Shown here piece after piece: positions 1 to 9,089 of a stretch of 61,381 nucleotides of DNA (position 1 is its first letter; each line of letters opens with the position of its first letter). This DNA comes from Thermoleophilia bacterium (GTDB lineage Bacteria > Actinomycetota > Thermoleophilia > Gaiellales > Gaiellaceae), in assembly GCA_025936995.1 (NCBI GenBank), contig JAICSH010000008.1, positions 1 through 61,381 of the forward strand, given 5' to 3'. The position numbers and the translations under genes are program-made. The notes below the pieces were generated by a model, which saw only the letters and a program-made list of their open reading frames with translations, was not told the origin of the DNA and made no database searches.

Positions 1-137
1 GAAGCCCACCTCGAGATGAGAGCTCCCATCCCCTCGAGGGAGTAAGGGCGGTCGGAGACTACGACCTTGATAGGCGGGACGTGTAATCGCAGCAATGCGT
101 TCAGCGGACCCGTACTAATTGCCCGAGGTCTTGATTT
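1..137 (+). rRNA. rrl: 23S ribosomal RNA, 3' end (partial)
   Basis: The window opens inside the last helices of 23S rRNA. The segment ending in GTACTAATTGCCCGAGG around position 110-127 corresponds to the conserved 3'-terminal domain, which in other bacteria reads TACTAAT followed by a short stem and the mature end. The exact 3' end cannot be fixed because the pairing 5' end lies outside the window; I place it near 137. The gene precedes 5S rRNA in the usual 23S-5S order. Confidence 0.93.
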
Positions 138-205
138 GAACACCGGTCAGAGTCGCTATGGAGTTTTGAGGGTGCTGCGCGGACTCGAAGCGCGCCCTTT
201 GACAG

Positions 206-321
<116 letters not shown>

Positions 322-333
322 TTATTTCACGAA

Positions 334-358
334 AGGAGCCGCGAGAGCGGCTCTTTTT
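334..358 (+). terminator. Rho-independent terminator of the rRNA operon
   Basis: A perfect 7-bp stem GAGCCGC (336-342), GAGA tetraloop (343-346), GCGGCTC (347-353), then five T residues (354-358). It ends the 5S transcript just before the convergent M48 protease gene, whose stop is at 368. Confidence 0.9.
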
Positions 359-367
359 CGTTCCGGA

Positions 368-1210
368 CTACGCCGCGACTTCGCTCTGAATGCGATCGCG
401 CCATTCGGGGTCGAGCCGGCGCAGTCGCCGCACGCGCTCCGCGATCGGAGGATGCGTGACGAACAGCGCTCCGAGCCCGTGCTCGGCGTACGGGTTGATC
501 GTGAACAGCGGCTCCGTCGCCGGGCTGCCCTCGAACTCCACGAGCTCTGCCGTCTGCTCCAGGCGGGTCAGCGCGTCGGCGAGACCGTGCGGCGAGTCGC
601 AGATCGAGGCGGCGAGTCGATCGGCGGCGTACTCGCGCTTCGGCGAGACGAGGAGATGGACGCAGGCCGCCGCCACCGGACCGAGCACGAAGAGCAAGGC
701 TCGCTCGAGCCAGCCTCCGATGCGGCTCGTCTCGAGCATCACGGCCGCCGCCACCGCGGCCGCCGTCTGCACCTGCACGTCATGCAGCCGGACGTGCGCG
801 ATCTCGTGCGCGAAGACGCCTTCGAGCTCCGCGGGCGTGCAGGCGGCGATGCATCCGGTGCTCACGGCGACGGCCGAGCTGCGGATTCCGCGGCCGGTGG
901 CCGCCGCGATCGGGAGCCCGTCCGGGATGAGATAGAGGCGAGGCTTCGCGATCCCGGCCCGCGCCGCGAGACGCTCGACGGTGGAATGGAGGAGCGGCGC
1001 CTCACCGACCGGGAGCTCGCGGGCCCCGATCATCCCGAGCGCGACGCGGTCGAACGACCAGTACGCGCCGGCTGCGACGAGGAGCGCGCAGAAGACGAAG
1101 ATCGAGAGGCCGCGCACGTCCCCGAGCAGCCACCCGACGAGCGCAAAGAGGCCGGCGAGCGCCAGCACGAGCAGCCACGCCTTGACGATGTTGCGGGCCG
1201 CTACGAACAA
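368..1210 (-). CDS. M48-family zinc metalloprotease (HtpX-like), membrane protein
   Basis: A 280-residue membrane-bound peptidase of family M48, the family of HtpX and Ste24, which degrades or matures membrane proteins. Two hydrophobic segments lie near residues 11-30 and 35-52, and further ones near 146-160 and 171-188. The zinc motif HEIAH is at 135-139 and the third ligand is E193 in the KREYAAD segment, so the active site is intact. The start is TTG at 1210, because the upstream gene stops nine bases before it and no ATG or GTG lies between. It probably forms an operon with the 87-residue gene upstream. The specific orthology to HtpX is inferred only from family resemblance. Confidence 0.88.
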   Translation of the reverse strand: MFVAARNIVKAWLLVLALAGLFALVGWLLGDVRGLSIFVFCALLVAAGAYWSFDRVALGMIGARELPVGEAPLLHSTVERLAARAGIAKPRLYLIPDGLPIAAATGRGIRSSAVAVSTGCIAACTPAELEGVFAHEIAHVRLHDVQVQTAAAVAAAVMLETSRIGGWLERALLFVLGPVAAACVHLLVSPKREYAADRLAASICDSPHGLADALTRLEQTAELVEFEGSPATEPLFTINPYAEHGLGALFVTHPPIAERVRRLRRLDPEWRDRIQSEVAA

Positions 1211-1219
1211 CGCCCCGGC

Positions 1220-1483
1220 CTAGCGGTCTTCGCCGCCGTCTTCCTGCCCGTCGTCCTCGAGCAGGCCGCGCGGTGGCCAATCCTCGTTCTGCGGTGCGTC
1301 GCACCGGCTGGAGCAGTGGAGCGACGCGATGTTCTGCAGGGGAACGAGGATGTGGCCGTTGAGCTCGATGTGCGCCACCTCGTCGACGAAGCAGTACGCG
1401 GTCAGGACGCCTTCCTGGTACTCGCCGCCGAAGAGCGCGACCTCGACCTGCTCCCCCTTGTACTTGCTCGTGTAGTCCTCCAC
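1220..1483 (-). CDS. Small uncharacterised protein
   Basis: An 87-residue protein I do not recognise, with a GTG start. Residues 8-55 alternate short beta-strand-like stretches (VEVALFGG, GVLTAYCF, HIELNGHILVPL), suggesting a small beta-barrel of SH3 or Sm type; that is inference. The C-terminus is an acidic, disordered-looking tail rich in D, E and G. It ends nine bases before the M48 protease start on the same strand, so the two are likely co-transcribed and it may assist that membrane protease. Confidence 0.65.
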   Translation of the reverse strand: MEDYTSKYKGEQVEVALFGGEYQEGVLTAYCFVDEVAHIELNGHILVPLQNIASLHCSSRCDAPQNEDWPPRGLLEDDGQEDGGEDR

Positions 1484-1620
1484 GCCGCAGGAGCGTAGCC
1501 CACGCCGCCTGGCGAAGCGACTCCGCCGCTTGCCGCGACGGGTGCATGCGCTTAGGGTTGAGACATCACGCGAACGGGTGGCCGCTCGGGCGCGTGGGAC
1601 GGGTTCGTGAGGAAGGGGGA

Positions 1621-3252
1621 GTGTCGGTGAGGAAGCTGATGGCTGCCGCCGCGGTGACGCTCGTCGCTGTGTCGCTGTGCTTGTCGAGCGCCGGCCCGGC
1701 GTCTTCGGCCGCCGCCGCGTGCGCCGCCGGAAGCGTCGACGGCCGCGTGCCGGGAACGGCGATGTGCTTCGGGACGATGTTCCCGCAGCTTCCCGCGTTT
1801 CGCTACTCCGACCAGGCGGCGGCCGATCTGGCGGCGACGATGCGGAACGCGGCGCCCGACCCGCCCGGGATCGATCGCGGGACCCCCGACGACAGCGCCG
1901 CGCTGCCCGCCGAATACACGTATCTCGGCCAGTTCATCGACCACAACCTCGACTTCGACGAGACGGGCCAGCCGGCGGCCGACCTGAACCCGAGCTCCCT
2001 CACCAACTTCGAGAGCTTCCGATTCGATCTCAACAATCTCTTCGGCGGCGGACCGGCCGCCGACCCGCAGCTGTACGCCGCCGACCGCCGGCACCTGCTC
2101 GTGTCGGGGACGCTCGGTGAGCCCCGGTGGGACGGCTACCCGACGGTGACCGGGAACGACGGCGTCTACGACCTGGCTCGCGACCCTCTGACCGGCCAGG
2201 CGATCGCGGTCGAGCCGCGCGACGACGACAACCAGATCATCTCCCAGATCACCGCTGCGTTCGCGGCCTTCTACAACGACTTCGTCGACCGCGGCGACAG
2301 CTACGCGCGCGCCCGCCGGCTGACAGAGGAGTACTACCAGGAGATCGTCCTCACAGACGTGCTCCCTGCATACGTCGGGCAGGGGACGATCGACGAGTAC
2401 CTCGGCGCCGATCGCGCGGGGCGCGTAACCCTCCACACGCCGGACTTTCCGAGCGCGGCCTACACGCCTGTCGAGTTCTCGGTCGGCGCCTACCGCTTCG
2501 GGCACTCACTGGTGCGCGACAACTACCACATCAACGACATCTTTCCGGCGACCGCGGACATCGACGACAACGTCCGGATCTTCGACGTCGAGCACTTCCA
2601 GGCGGGCGACCTCTCCGGAGGCGGCCCGCTGCCCGGCCCGGACGGCTCCGCCCAGACGGGGTGCACCTCCGCCTCGCTGTGCCCCTGGCCGAATCCGGCC
2701 GGCCACCAGATCCAGTGGAAGTACTTCGTCCCGGAGCTCGACGCAAATCCGGACGATCCCGGGATCAACTATGCGCGACAGACGCAGCCCGCGATCAGCC
2801 CGGCGTTGTTCGATCTTCCCTCGGAGACGATCCCGGGCTGCACCGACGCGGCCGACCCGGTCTGCAACGGCTCGGGCGATCTCATCGCGCGCGACTTCGC
2901 GCGCGGCGACCACGACGGGCTCGCGTCCGGCCAGGACATCGCGCGCGCTCTCGGCTGCGACGTGATCCCGGCGGCATCGATCAACCCGACGGCGGACGCC
3001 GTCTTCGACTCGGGGACGCCGCTCCTCTACTACGTGCTCGCCGAGGCGAAGAGCGCCGGCCGCGTGCTCGGCTGCGTCGGCCGCAAGATCGTCGCCGAGA
3101 CGTTTCTCCGCGTGCTCTGGGACACGCCGGGCTCGATCCTCCACACGGGCTTCCGTCCCGATCCCGAGCTGGTCGAGCTCGCTCCGGAGACGCCCGCGTT
3201 CAGCTTCGGCGACCTGCTCGTGGACACCCGGCTCGCGCCCCGGAGCAGCTAG
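1621..3252 (+). CDS. Secreted animal-type heme peroxidase
   Basis: About 543 residues, from a GTG start at 1621 preceded by GAGGA at 1609-1613; a second in-frame GTG at 1627 sits six bases after GGGGGA and is equally plausible. The N-terminus is a signal peptide: RK, then a hydrophobic stretch, then an Ala/Ser-rich cleavage region. The body matches the animal heme peroxidase superfamily (myeloperoxidase, peroxidasin). The distal-histidine motif GQFIDHNLDFD puts His near residue 108, and the proximal heme-ligand motif YRFGHSLV puts His near 295. Between them, the segment that normally carries a catalytic Arg before HN reads AAFYN, so the canonical Arg appears replaced. Likely an exported H2O2-dependent oxidase or halide oxidase; substrate unknown. 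Confidence 0.88.
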   Translation: MSVRKLMAAAAVTLVAVSLCLSSAGPASSAAAACAAGSVDGRVPGTAMCFGTMFPQLPAFRYSDQAAADLAATMRNAAPDPPGIDRGTPDDSAALPAEYTYLGQFIDHNLDFDETGQPAADLNPSSLTNFESFRFDLNNLFGGGPAADPQLYAADRRHLLVSGTLGEPRWDGYPTVTGNDGVYDLARDPLTGQAIAVEPRDDDNQIISQITAAFAAFYNDFVDRGDSYARARRLTEEYYQEIVLTDVLPAYVGQGTIDEYLGADRAGRVTLHTPDFPSAAYTPVEFSVGAYRFGHSLVRDNYHINDIFPATADIDDNVRIFDVEHFQAGDLSGGGPLPGPDGSAQTGCTSASLCPWPNPAGHQIQWKYFVPELDANPDDPGINYARQTQPAISPALFDLPSETIPGCTDAADPVCNGSGDLIARDFARGDHDGLASGQDIARALGCDVIPAASINPTADAVFDSGTPLLYYVLAEAKSAGRVLGCVGRKIVAETFLRVLWDTPGSILHTGFRPDPELVELAPETPAFSFGDLLVDTRLAPRSS

Positions 3253-3770
3253 TCGAGCGCGCGAAAGCCTCCTCGCTCGTACACGCAGAGCCAGCGGCCG
3301 CAGTTCTCGACGACCGGCAGCGCCATCCCCATGGCGGCCGTCTGGGCGCGGCGCATCGAGCCGCCGTGCGTGACCACGAGGATCCGCCCGCCGTCCGGGT
3401 GCTGCTCCGCGATCCGCCGGAGGGCGCGCAAGGTCCGTTCCTGGTGGGCCGCGGTCGACTCGCCCACGAACTCGACCCGGTCTCGCTCGACGGCGGTCAG
3501 TCCTTCCCAGTTGCCCCAGTCCTTCTCCCGCAGGTCCGGATCGAGCGCGACCGGCAGTCCGAGCCGCTCGGCGACGATCTGCGCAGTCTCGCGCGCCCGG
3601 GCGAGGTCGCTCGCGTAGATCGCGTCGAGCTCCTCGCCTGCGAGCTCCTCCGCAAGCTGTCGCGCCTGCCGCCGGCCGAATTCGCTCAACGGCCGGTCGG
3701 TCTGTCCCTGCAGGCGCCCGTCGGCGTTCCAGTCGGTCTCGCCGTGGCGAACGAGCAGCAGCGTGGTCAC
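3249..3770 (-). CDS. Histidine phosphatase family protein (phosphoglycerate mutase-like)
   Basis: A 173-residue member of the cofactor-dependent phosphoglycerate mutase/histidine phosphatase superfamily. The signature [10 protein letters not shown] puts the phospho-accepting His at residue 9. The second catalytic histidine is in VVTHGG near residue 134, and the loop WGNWEGLT is typical of GpmB/CobC-like members. At this length it is more likely a small-molecule phosphatase than a glycolytic mutase. Its stop overlaps the convergent heme peroxidase stop by 4 nt. GTG start. Confidence 0.9.
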   Translation of the reverse strand: MTTLLLVRHGETDWNADGRLQGQTDRPLSEFGRRQARQLAEELAGEELDAIYASDLARARETAQIVAERLGLPVALDPDLREKDWGNWEGLTAVERDRVEFVGESTAAHQERTLRALRRIAEQHPDGGRILVVTHGGSMRRAQTAAMGMALPVVENCGRWLCVYERGGFRALD

Positions 3771-3791
3771 GACTGACTACGCTAGCCAGCC

Positions 3792-4523
3792 ATGGACCTC
3801 GGGCTCGCCGACACCGTCTGCCTCGTCACCGGCTCCACAGGCGGCATCGGGCTCGAGACCGCGAAGCTCCTCCGCGCCGAGGGCGCGACCGTGCTGACGA
3901 CCGGGCGCAGCGGGGGCGACGTACGGGCGGACTTTTCGCAGACGGGCGAACCCGAGCGCGTCGTGCGGGAGACGATCGAGCGGCACGGACGGCTCGACGT
4001 GCTCGTGAACAACGTCGGCTACAGCGAGATCCGGAAGCTCGAGGACGTGACCGACGACGTCTGGCAGGCCTCGTTCGAGATCAACCTCCTCAGCGCCGTG
4101 CGGGCCACGCGGGCGGCGCTGCCGGGAATGCGCGAGCGCGGCGCCGGAACGATCGTCAACGTCTCCTCGACCGCTGCGAAGCGCCCGTCGACCGGGATGC
4201 CGGACTACTCGGTCATGAAGGCCGCGCTGCTCTCGTACTCGCGCCTCGTCGCCGACCTGTACGCGAAGGACGGGATCCGCTGCAACGCCGTCACCCCGGG
4301 GCCGACCGCGACCGGGGCCTGGCTCGGCGAGGGCGGCCTCGCCGACCAGCAGGGCGAGCGCGACGAGGTGCTCGCGAAGGTGGCCGCAGGCCGGCCGCTC
4401 GGCCGGCTCGCACAGCCCGAGGAGATCGCCGCAGTGATCGTCTTCCTCTGCTCGCCGCGGGCGAGCTACGTCACGGGCGCCGCCTGGAGCGCCGACGGCG
4501 GCACCGTCCCGATCATCGTCTGA
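3792..4523 (+). CDS. Short-chain dehydrogenase/reductase (FabG-like)
   Basis: A 243-residue classical SDR. The cofactor motif TGSTGGIG is at residues 13-20, the NNVG motif follows at about 71-74, then the catalytic VNVSS segment and YSVMK (Tyr-x-x-x-Lys). The C-terminal [14 protein letters not shown] and [11 protein letters not shown] segments are the usual SDR substrate-loop and dimer regions. Known family members reduce 3-oxoacyl groups or oxidise small alcohols and sugars; the sequence does not settle the substrate. It is followed after 2 nt by the AAC(3)-family gene, so the pair is probably co-transcribed. Confidence 0.9.
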   Translation: MDLGLADTVCLVTGSTGGIGLETAKLLRAEGATVLTTGRSGGDVRADFSQTGEPERVVRETIERHGRLDVLVNNVGYSEIRKLEDVTDDVWQASFEINLLSAVRATRAALPGMRERGAGTIVNVSSTAAKRPSTGMPDYSVMKAALLSYSRLVADLYAKDGIRCNAVTPGPTATGAWLGEGGLADQQGERDEVLAKVAAGRPLGRLAQPEEIAAVIVFLCSPRASYVTGAAWSADGGTVPIIV

Positions 4524-4525
4524 TC

Positions 4526-5332
4526 TTGAGCGAGGCCGATGCGATAGCCCGTTCCGACGGGCCGCGCACGGTCGGAACGGTCGCGGAGGATCTCCGCGCT
4601 CTCGGCCTGGCTCCCGGCGCAACGGTGCTCGTGCACTCGTCGCTGTCGTCGGTGGGCTGGATCGTGGGCGGTGCGGTCGCCGTGATCCAGGCGCTGCTCC
4701 TCGTCGTCGGAGAGGAGGGGACGGTCGTCATGCCCGCTCACAGCGGCGACCTGTCGGATCCGGACGGCTGGGGGAACCCGCCCGTGCCGGAGTCGTGGGT
4801 CGAGACGATCCGCGCCGAGATGCCGGCGTTCGACCCTCGCTGGACGCCGACGCGCGGGGTAGGAGTCGTCGCCGAGCTCTTCCGCGGCTGGCCCGGCACG
4901 TTCCGGAGCGACCATCCGCAGGTGTCGTTCGCGGCGTGGGGCCGCGAGGCGGAAGCGGTCACGAGCGGGCATCGGCTGGAGCACTCGCTCGGCGAGGGGT
5001 CGTCGCTCGCGCGCCTGTACGAGCGCAATGCGCTGGTGCTCATGCTCGGTGCCGGCTACGACAGCTGCACGTCCTTCCATCTCGCCGAGTACCGGACCGG
5101 GAGTGCCCGCGCCGCCCGCCTCGGGGCGCCGATCGTCGCGAACGGCGAGCGCGTGTGGGCATGGTTCGACGACATCGAGATGCGGGCCGACCTCTTCGAG
5201 GAGCTCGGGCGCGACTTCGAGCGGGAGTGTCCCGTCGCGCGCGGACGCGTCGGCTCGGCCGAGGCCCGGCTCTTCTCCCAGCGCGCGACGGTCGACTTCG
5301 CGGTCGGCTGGCTCCGCGCGCGCGGACGCTGA
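4526..5332 (+). CDS. AAC(3)-family N-acetyltransferase
   Basis: A 268-residue protein of the aminoglycoside 3-N-acetyltransferase family, which uses acetyl-CoA. Family features seen are [15 protein letters not shown] near residues 35-50, VMPAHS near 70, [13 protein letters not shown] near 109-121, [13 protein letters not shown] near 127-139 and [15 protein letters not shown] near 174-188. The start is TTG, 2 nt after the SDR stop. Many chromosomal members act on unknown amines, so resistance should not be assumed. The stop is 2 nt from the convergent prs stop. Confidence 0.85.
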   Translation: MSEADAIARSDGPRTVGTVAEDLRALGLAPGATVLVHSSLSSVGWIVGGAVAVIQALLLVVGEEGTVVMPAHSGDLSDPDGWGNPPVPESWVETIRAEMPAFDPRWTPTRGVGVVAELFRGWPGTFRSDHPQVSFAAWGREAEAVTSGHRLEHSLGEGSSLARLYERNALVLMLGAGYDSCTSFHLAEYRTGSARAARLGAPIVANGERVWAWFDDIEMRADLFEELGRDFERECPVARGRVGSAEARLFSQRATVDFAVGWLRARGR

Positions 5333-5334
5333 TC

Positions 5335-6300
5335 TCAGCGGTCGCTGAAGAGCACGCTGATGCTCTCCCGGTCGTGGATGCGCCTGATGGCCTCGGCGAA
5401 GAGCCCGGCGACCGAGACGACCTCGACGCGCTCGCCGAGCGGATGCGGCTGGTTCTCGACAGTGTCGGTGACGATGACGCGCTCGATCGGGCTCGCCGCG
5501 AGCTGCGTCTCGGCGTCGCCGGAGAGGAGCCCGTGGGTCGCCGCCGCGATCACCGACCGGGCGCCGCGCTCGACGAGCCGCTCCGCCGCCTCCACGAGCG
5601 TCCCACCGGACGCGATGAAGTCGTCCACGAGGACGGCGTCGCGGCCGGCGACGTCTCCGAGCAGGCCGAAGACCTCCGCCGCCTCGTCGTGTCCCGAGCG
5701 CGTCTTGTCGGCGAGCGCGAATCCGCCGCCGAGGCGGGATGCGAACCGGCGAGCCATCTTCGCGTAGCCGGAGTCGGGCGAGACGACGATCGGGTCGTGC
5801 GCCCCCGCGCGCCGGATCGCGTCCACGAGGATCGGCATCGCGTAGAGATCGTCCACGGGAATGCGGAAGAAGCCCTGGATCTGCGGCGCGTGGAGATCCA
5901 TCGTCACGAGGCGATCGGCGCCCGCCACCTCGATCGCATCGGCGATGACCCGTGCACGGATCGAGACGCGCGGCTCGTCCTTCTTGTCGCCCTTCCCGTA
6001 GCTGAAGTAGGGGACGACGGCCGTCACGGAGGCGGCGCTCGCACGGCGGCAGGCGTCGAGCCAGAAGAGGAGCTCGACGACGTTGTCGTTTGCGGGGTAG
6101 ACGGTCGACTGCACGACGTAGACGTCGCGGCCGCGGACGTTCTCGAGCAGGCGGACGAAGATCGTCCCCTCGGCGAACCGCATCGTCTCCGCCTGCGCGG
6201 GCTGTACGCCGAGCTCCGCGCAGATCGCCCCGCCCAGCCGGCGGCTGCCGGAACCGCAGACGACGACGGGCTGGTCGACCGGGCGGCGGCGCAGGCGCAT
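5335..6300 (-). CDS. prs: Ribose-phosphate pyrophosphokinase (PRPP synthetase)
   Basis: A 321-residue PRPP synthetase, making 5-phosphoribosyl pyrophosphate from ribose 5-phosphate and ATP for nucleotide, His and Trp synthesis. Seen are the ATP-region segment PYFSYGKGDKKDEPR, the strongly conserved MDLHAPQIQGFF, a flexible-loop DKTRSGHDEAAEV and the PRPP-binding loop VLVDDFIASGGTL. The loops differ from the usual forms (YARQDR and DDMIDTGGT), marking a divergent bacterial subtype. Convergent with the AAC(3) gene and divergent from dgt, with a 65-nt gap holding both promoters. Confidence 0.9.
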   Translation of the reverse strand: MRLRRRPVDQPVVVCGSGSRRLGGAICAELGVQPAQAETMRFAEGTIFVRLLENVRGRDVYVVQSTVYPANDNVVELLFWLDACRRASAASVTAVVPYFSYGKGDKKDEPRVSIRARVIADAIEVAGADRLVTMDLHAPQIQGFFRIPVDDLYAMPILVDAIRRAGAHDPIVVSPDSGYAKMARRFASRLGGGFALADKTRSGHDEAAEVFGLLGDVAGRDAVLVDDFIASGGTLVEAAERLVERGARSVIAAATHGLLSGDAETQLAASPIERVIVTDTVENQPHPLGERVEVVSVAGLFAEAIRRIHDRESISVLFSDR

Positions 6301-6365
6301 CGGCGCAAGTATCCACCGTTTCCGCCGCTTCCGCCCCTCCGGCGAGCGGGCTAGGCTGGCCCGAG

Positions 6366-7334
6366 ATGCCCGAAATCGCCGGGAAGGTGGCCGACGGCTT
6401 CGCCGAGGCCGTTCGCGACCACGAGGAGCACTGGCTCTCGCCGCTTGCCGTGCGCTCGTACGAGACGCGGGGGCGCGAGGTCGCCGAGGACGAGTGTGGG
6501 CTGCGGACGCCGTTCCAGCGCGACCGCGACCGGATCGTCCATTCGAAGGCGTTTCGGCGGCTCCGCCACAAGACGCAGGTCTTCGTGGATCCCGAGGGCG
6601 ACCACTTCCGCACGCGGCTCACCCACACGCTCGAGGCGGCCGGCATCGCGCGCGGCGTCGCGCGGGCGCTGCGCCTGAACGAGGATTTGACCGAGGCGAT
6701 CGCGGTCGGCCACGACGTGGGGCATCCGCCGTTCGGCCACGCCGGCGAGCAGGCGCTCGACGCGCTGCTGCGCGAGCGAGGCGGCAACGGCTTCCGTCAC
6801 AACGAGCACTCGCTGCGCGTCGTCGAGCGGCTCGAGCGTGACGGCCGCGGGCTCAACCTCACGTGGGAGGTGCGCGACGGGATCCTCAAGCACACGGGAG
6901 CCGAGGAGCCGGAGACGCTCGAAGGGCGGATCGTGCGGCTCGTCGACCGCTTCGCGTACATCAACCACGACATCGACGACGCAGTCCGCGGCGGGCAACT
7001 CGATCCCGCGGATCTTCCGTCGGAGCTGATCGAGCAGCTCGGCGACACGGGCTCGCGCCGCATCGACACGCTCGTCCACGACGTGGTCGAGAACTCCGCG
7101 CGGGCCGGAGACATCGTCCAGAGCGACGAGATCGGCGAGGCGATGCTCGCCCTGCGCACCTTCATGTTCGAGCGCGTGTACCTCACGCAGGACCAGGGCC
7201 CGGCGCGGCTCGCCGTGCGCCGGATCTTCGAAGACCTCGTCGACCGGCGGGGGATGGAACCCGAGGAGGCGACCGACTACCTTGCCGGGATGACCGATCG
7301 CTTCGCGCTCACGTACGCCGCAGAGCTGGAATAG
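6366..7334 (+). CDS. dgt: Deoxyguanosinetriphosphate triphosphohydrolase-like HD protein
   Basis: A 322-residue HD-domain dNTP triphosphohydrolase (dGTPase-like), which cleaves dNTPs to nucleoside and triphosphate. Seen are the N-terminal FQRDRDRIVHSKAFRRLRHKTQVF block at about 50-73 (given here only as a landmark), RTRLTHTLE with metal-ligand His 87, GHDVGHPPFGH with the HD pair at 116-117, and NHDIDDA near 200. The ATG at 6366 is chosen because family alignment starts there. It precedes dnaG by 3 nt, a pairing conserved across actinobacteria, placing dNTP control in the replication operon. Confidence 0.92.
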   Translation: MPEIAGKVADGFAEAVRDHEEHWLSPLAVRSYETRGREVAEDECGLRTPFQRDRDRIVHSKAFRRLRHKTQVFVDPEGDHFRTRLTHTLEAAGIARGVARALRLNEDLTEAIAVGHDVGHPPFGHAGEQALDALLRERGGNGFRHNEHSLRVVERLERDGRGLNLTWEVRDGILKHTGAEEPETLEGRIVRLVDRFAYINHDIDDAVRGGQLDPADLPSELIEQLGDTGSRRIDTLVHDVVENSARAGDIVQSDEIGEAMLALRTFMFERVYLTQDQGPARLAVRRIFEDLVDRRGMEPEEATDYLAGMTDRFALTYAAELE

Positions 7335-7337
7335 CGC

Positions 7338-8987
7338 GTGGCCCGGATCAAGGACGAGTCGGTCGAGCGCGTCAAGGCGACGATGGAGATCCTCCCGGTC
7401 GTGGAGGAAGTCGTCCGCCTCCGCAAGTCGGGCGGCACGTACAAGGGGCTCTGCCCGTTCCACCAGGAGCGGACGCCGAGCTTCACCGTCTCGCCCGCAC
7501 GCGGCACGTTCAAGTGCTTCGGCTGCGGGGAGGGCGGCGACGCGATCACGTTCGTCAGGAAGCTCGAGAATGTCGAGTTCGTCGACGCGATCGAGCTGCT
7601 CGCGCGCCGGTTCGGCGTCGAGCTCGAGTACGAGGAGGCGTCGCCCGAGCAGGAGCTCAAGCGCCGGCGCGACGAGCGGCTGCGAGCGCTGCTCGAGCGC
7701 GCAGCCGAGTTCTACTCGCGCGTGCTCTGGGAGTCGGACTCTGCCGCCGGGGCGCGCGACTATCTCGCCTCGCGCGGGCTCGGCGAGGAGGTCTGCCGCG
7801 ATTTCCGGCTCGGCTACGCGCCGGGCGGGGCACGGCTGGCGTCGCGCGCCGCGCAGGAGGGCTACACGCAGGAGGAGCTGCTCGCGGTCGGGCTGGCCAA
7901 CCGGCGGGGCAACGACTACTTCCAGCGCCGGATCGTCTTCCCGCTCGCCGACTCGCGAGGCCGGGTGCGCGGCTTCCAGGCGCGGAAGCTCCACGACGAC
8001 GACCCGCTGCAGGCGAAGTACGTCAACTCGCCCGAGGGCGAGCTCTTCCGCAAGGGCGATCTCCTCTACGGGCTCGACACGGCGCGCCAGGCGATCGCCC
8101 GCGAGGACCGGGGCGTCGTCGTCGAGGGGAACACCGACGTCATCGCGCTGCGCCAGGCCGAGTTCGCCCCCGTCGTCGCGTCGATGGGGACGGCGCTCAC
8201 CGAGGCGCAGCTGCGCGAGCTGGCGCGGCTGACGAAGCGGCTCTTCCTCTGCTTCGACGCGGACGCCGCCGGCCAGGACGCGACGCTACGCGGGATGGAG
8301 CTCGCCGTCCGGCTGGGCTTCACGGTCCGGGTCGTCCCGCTGCCGCCCGGCACGGATCCCGCGGACGACCCGGCCGCGTTCCAGGAGCGCCTCGCGTCGC
8401 CGGTGAGCTACCCCGTCCATCGTGTCCGGCTCGAGCATGCGCGGGCGACGGACCGCGAAAGCGCGTTCGACGCGATCCGCTCCTTCCTCACCTCGCTGCC
8501 CGACTCGCCGGAGCACCTCGAGGCGATCCGGGTCGCCGCCGACCTCCTCGACCTGCCGCCCGAGACCCAGTCGGGCCTCGCTCCTGCCCGCGGCAGCGCG
8601 CGCACGGCCGGCTTCGTCTCGCCGCGGCTCCTCGACGCGGGGCAGCGGCTCGAGCGTGGAGCGCTCGCGGGGGTGGCGGCCCACGAGTCCCTGCTGCCCG
8701 ATCTGGAGCTGCTCGGGCCCGAGCATTTCGACGACGAGCTGCACCGGCGCGTGCGGGCGTTCCTGCTGGGCAACGAGGCCGCGGACGGCGATCTCACCGA
8801 GCTCCTCGCCGAGCTCTACGCCCTCAGTGACGAGGAGGAGATCACGCTCGAGACCGCGACGCAGCTCCTCCTGCGATTACGTGAGCGGAGGCTCGAACGG
8901 GAGCTCGCGAGCGCCGACGGAGAGCTCCTGGTCGAGCTCCAGCACCGGCTTTCCGCCTTGCGCGACGAGATCCGAGCCTTCGCGTAG
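7338..8987 (+). CDS. dnaG: DNA primase
   Basis: A 549-residue DnaG, which makes RNA primers at the replication fork. The N-terminal zinc finger has C39, H42, C60 and C63. The catalytic core includes the TOPRIM domain with VVVEGNTDVIAL (EGxxD) and FDADAAGQDA (DxD metal-binding). The C-terminal ~150 residues are helical and would bind DnaB. GTG start, 3 nt after dgt. Followed 25 nt later by tRNA-Asn. A normal full-length copy. Confidence 0.96.
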   Translation: MARIKDESVERVKATMEILPVVEEVVRLRKSGGTYKGLCPFHQERTPSFTVSPARGTFKCFGCGEGGDAITFVRKLENVEFVDAIELLARRFGVELEYEEASPEQELKRRRDERLRALLERAAEFYSRVLWESDSAAGARDYLASRGLGEEVCRDFRLGYAPGGARLASRAAQEGYTQEELLAVGLANRRGNDYFQRRIVFPLADSRGRVRGFQARKLHDDDPLQAKYVNSPEGELFRKGDLLYGLDTARQAIAREDRGVVVEGNTDVIALRQAEFAPVVASMGTALTEAQLRELARLTKRLFLCFDADAAGQDATLRGMELAVRLGFTVRVVPLPPGTDPADDPAAFQERLASPVSYPVHRVRLEHARATDRESAFDAIRSFLTSLPDSPEHLEAIRVAADLLDLPPETQSGLAPARGSARTAGFVSPRLLDAGQRLERGALAGVAAHESLLPDLELLGPEHFDDELHRRVRAFLLGNEAADGDLTELLAELYALSDEEEITLETATQLLLRLRERRLERELASADGELLVELQHRLSALRDEIRAFA

Positions 8988-9012
8988 CCGCCGGTACAAT
9001 GGCCGCCGCCGA

Positions 9013-9087
<75 letters not shown>

Positions 9088-9089
9088 CC

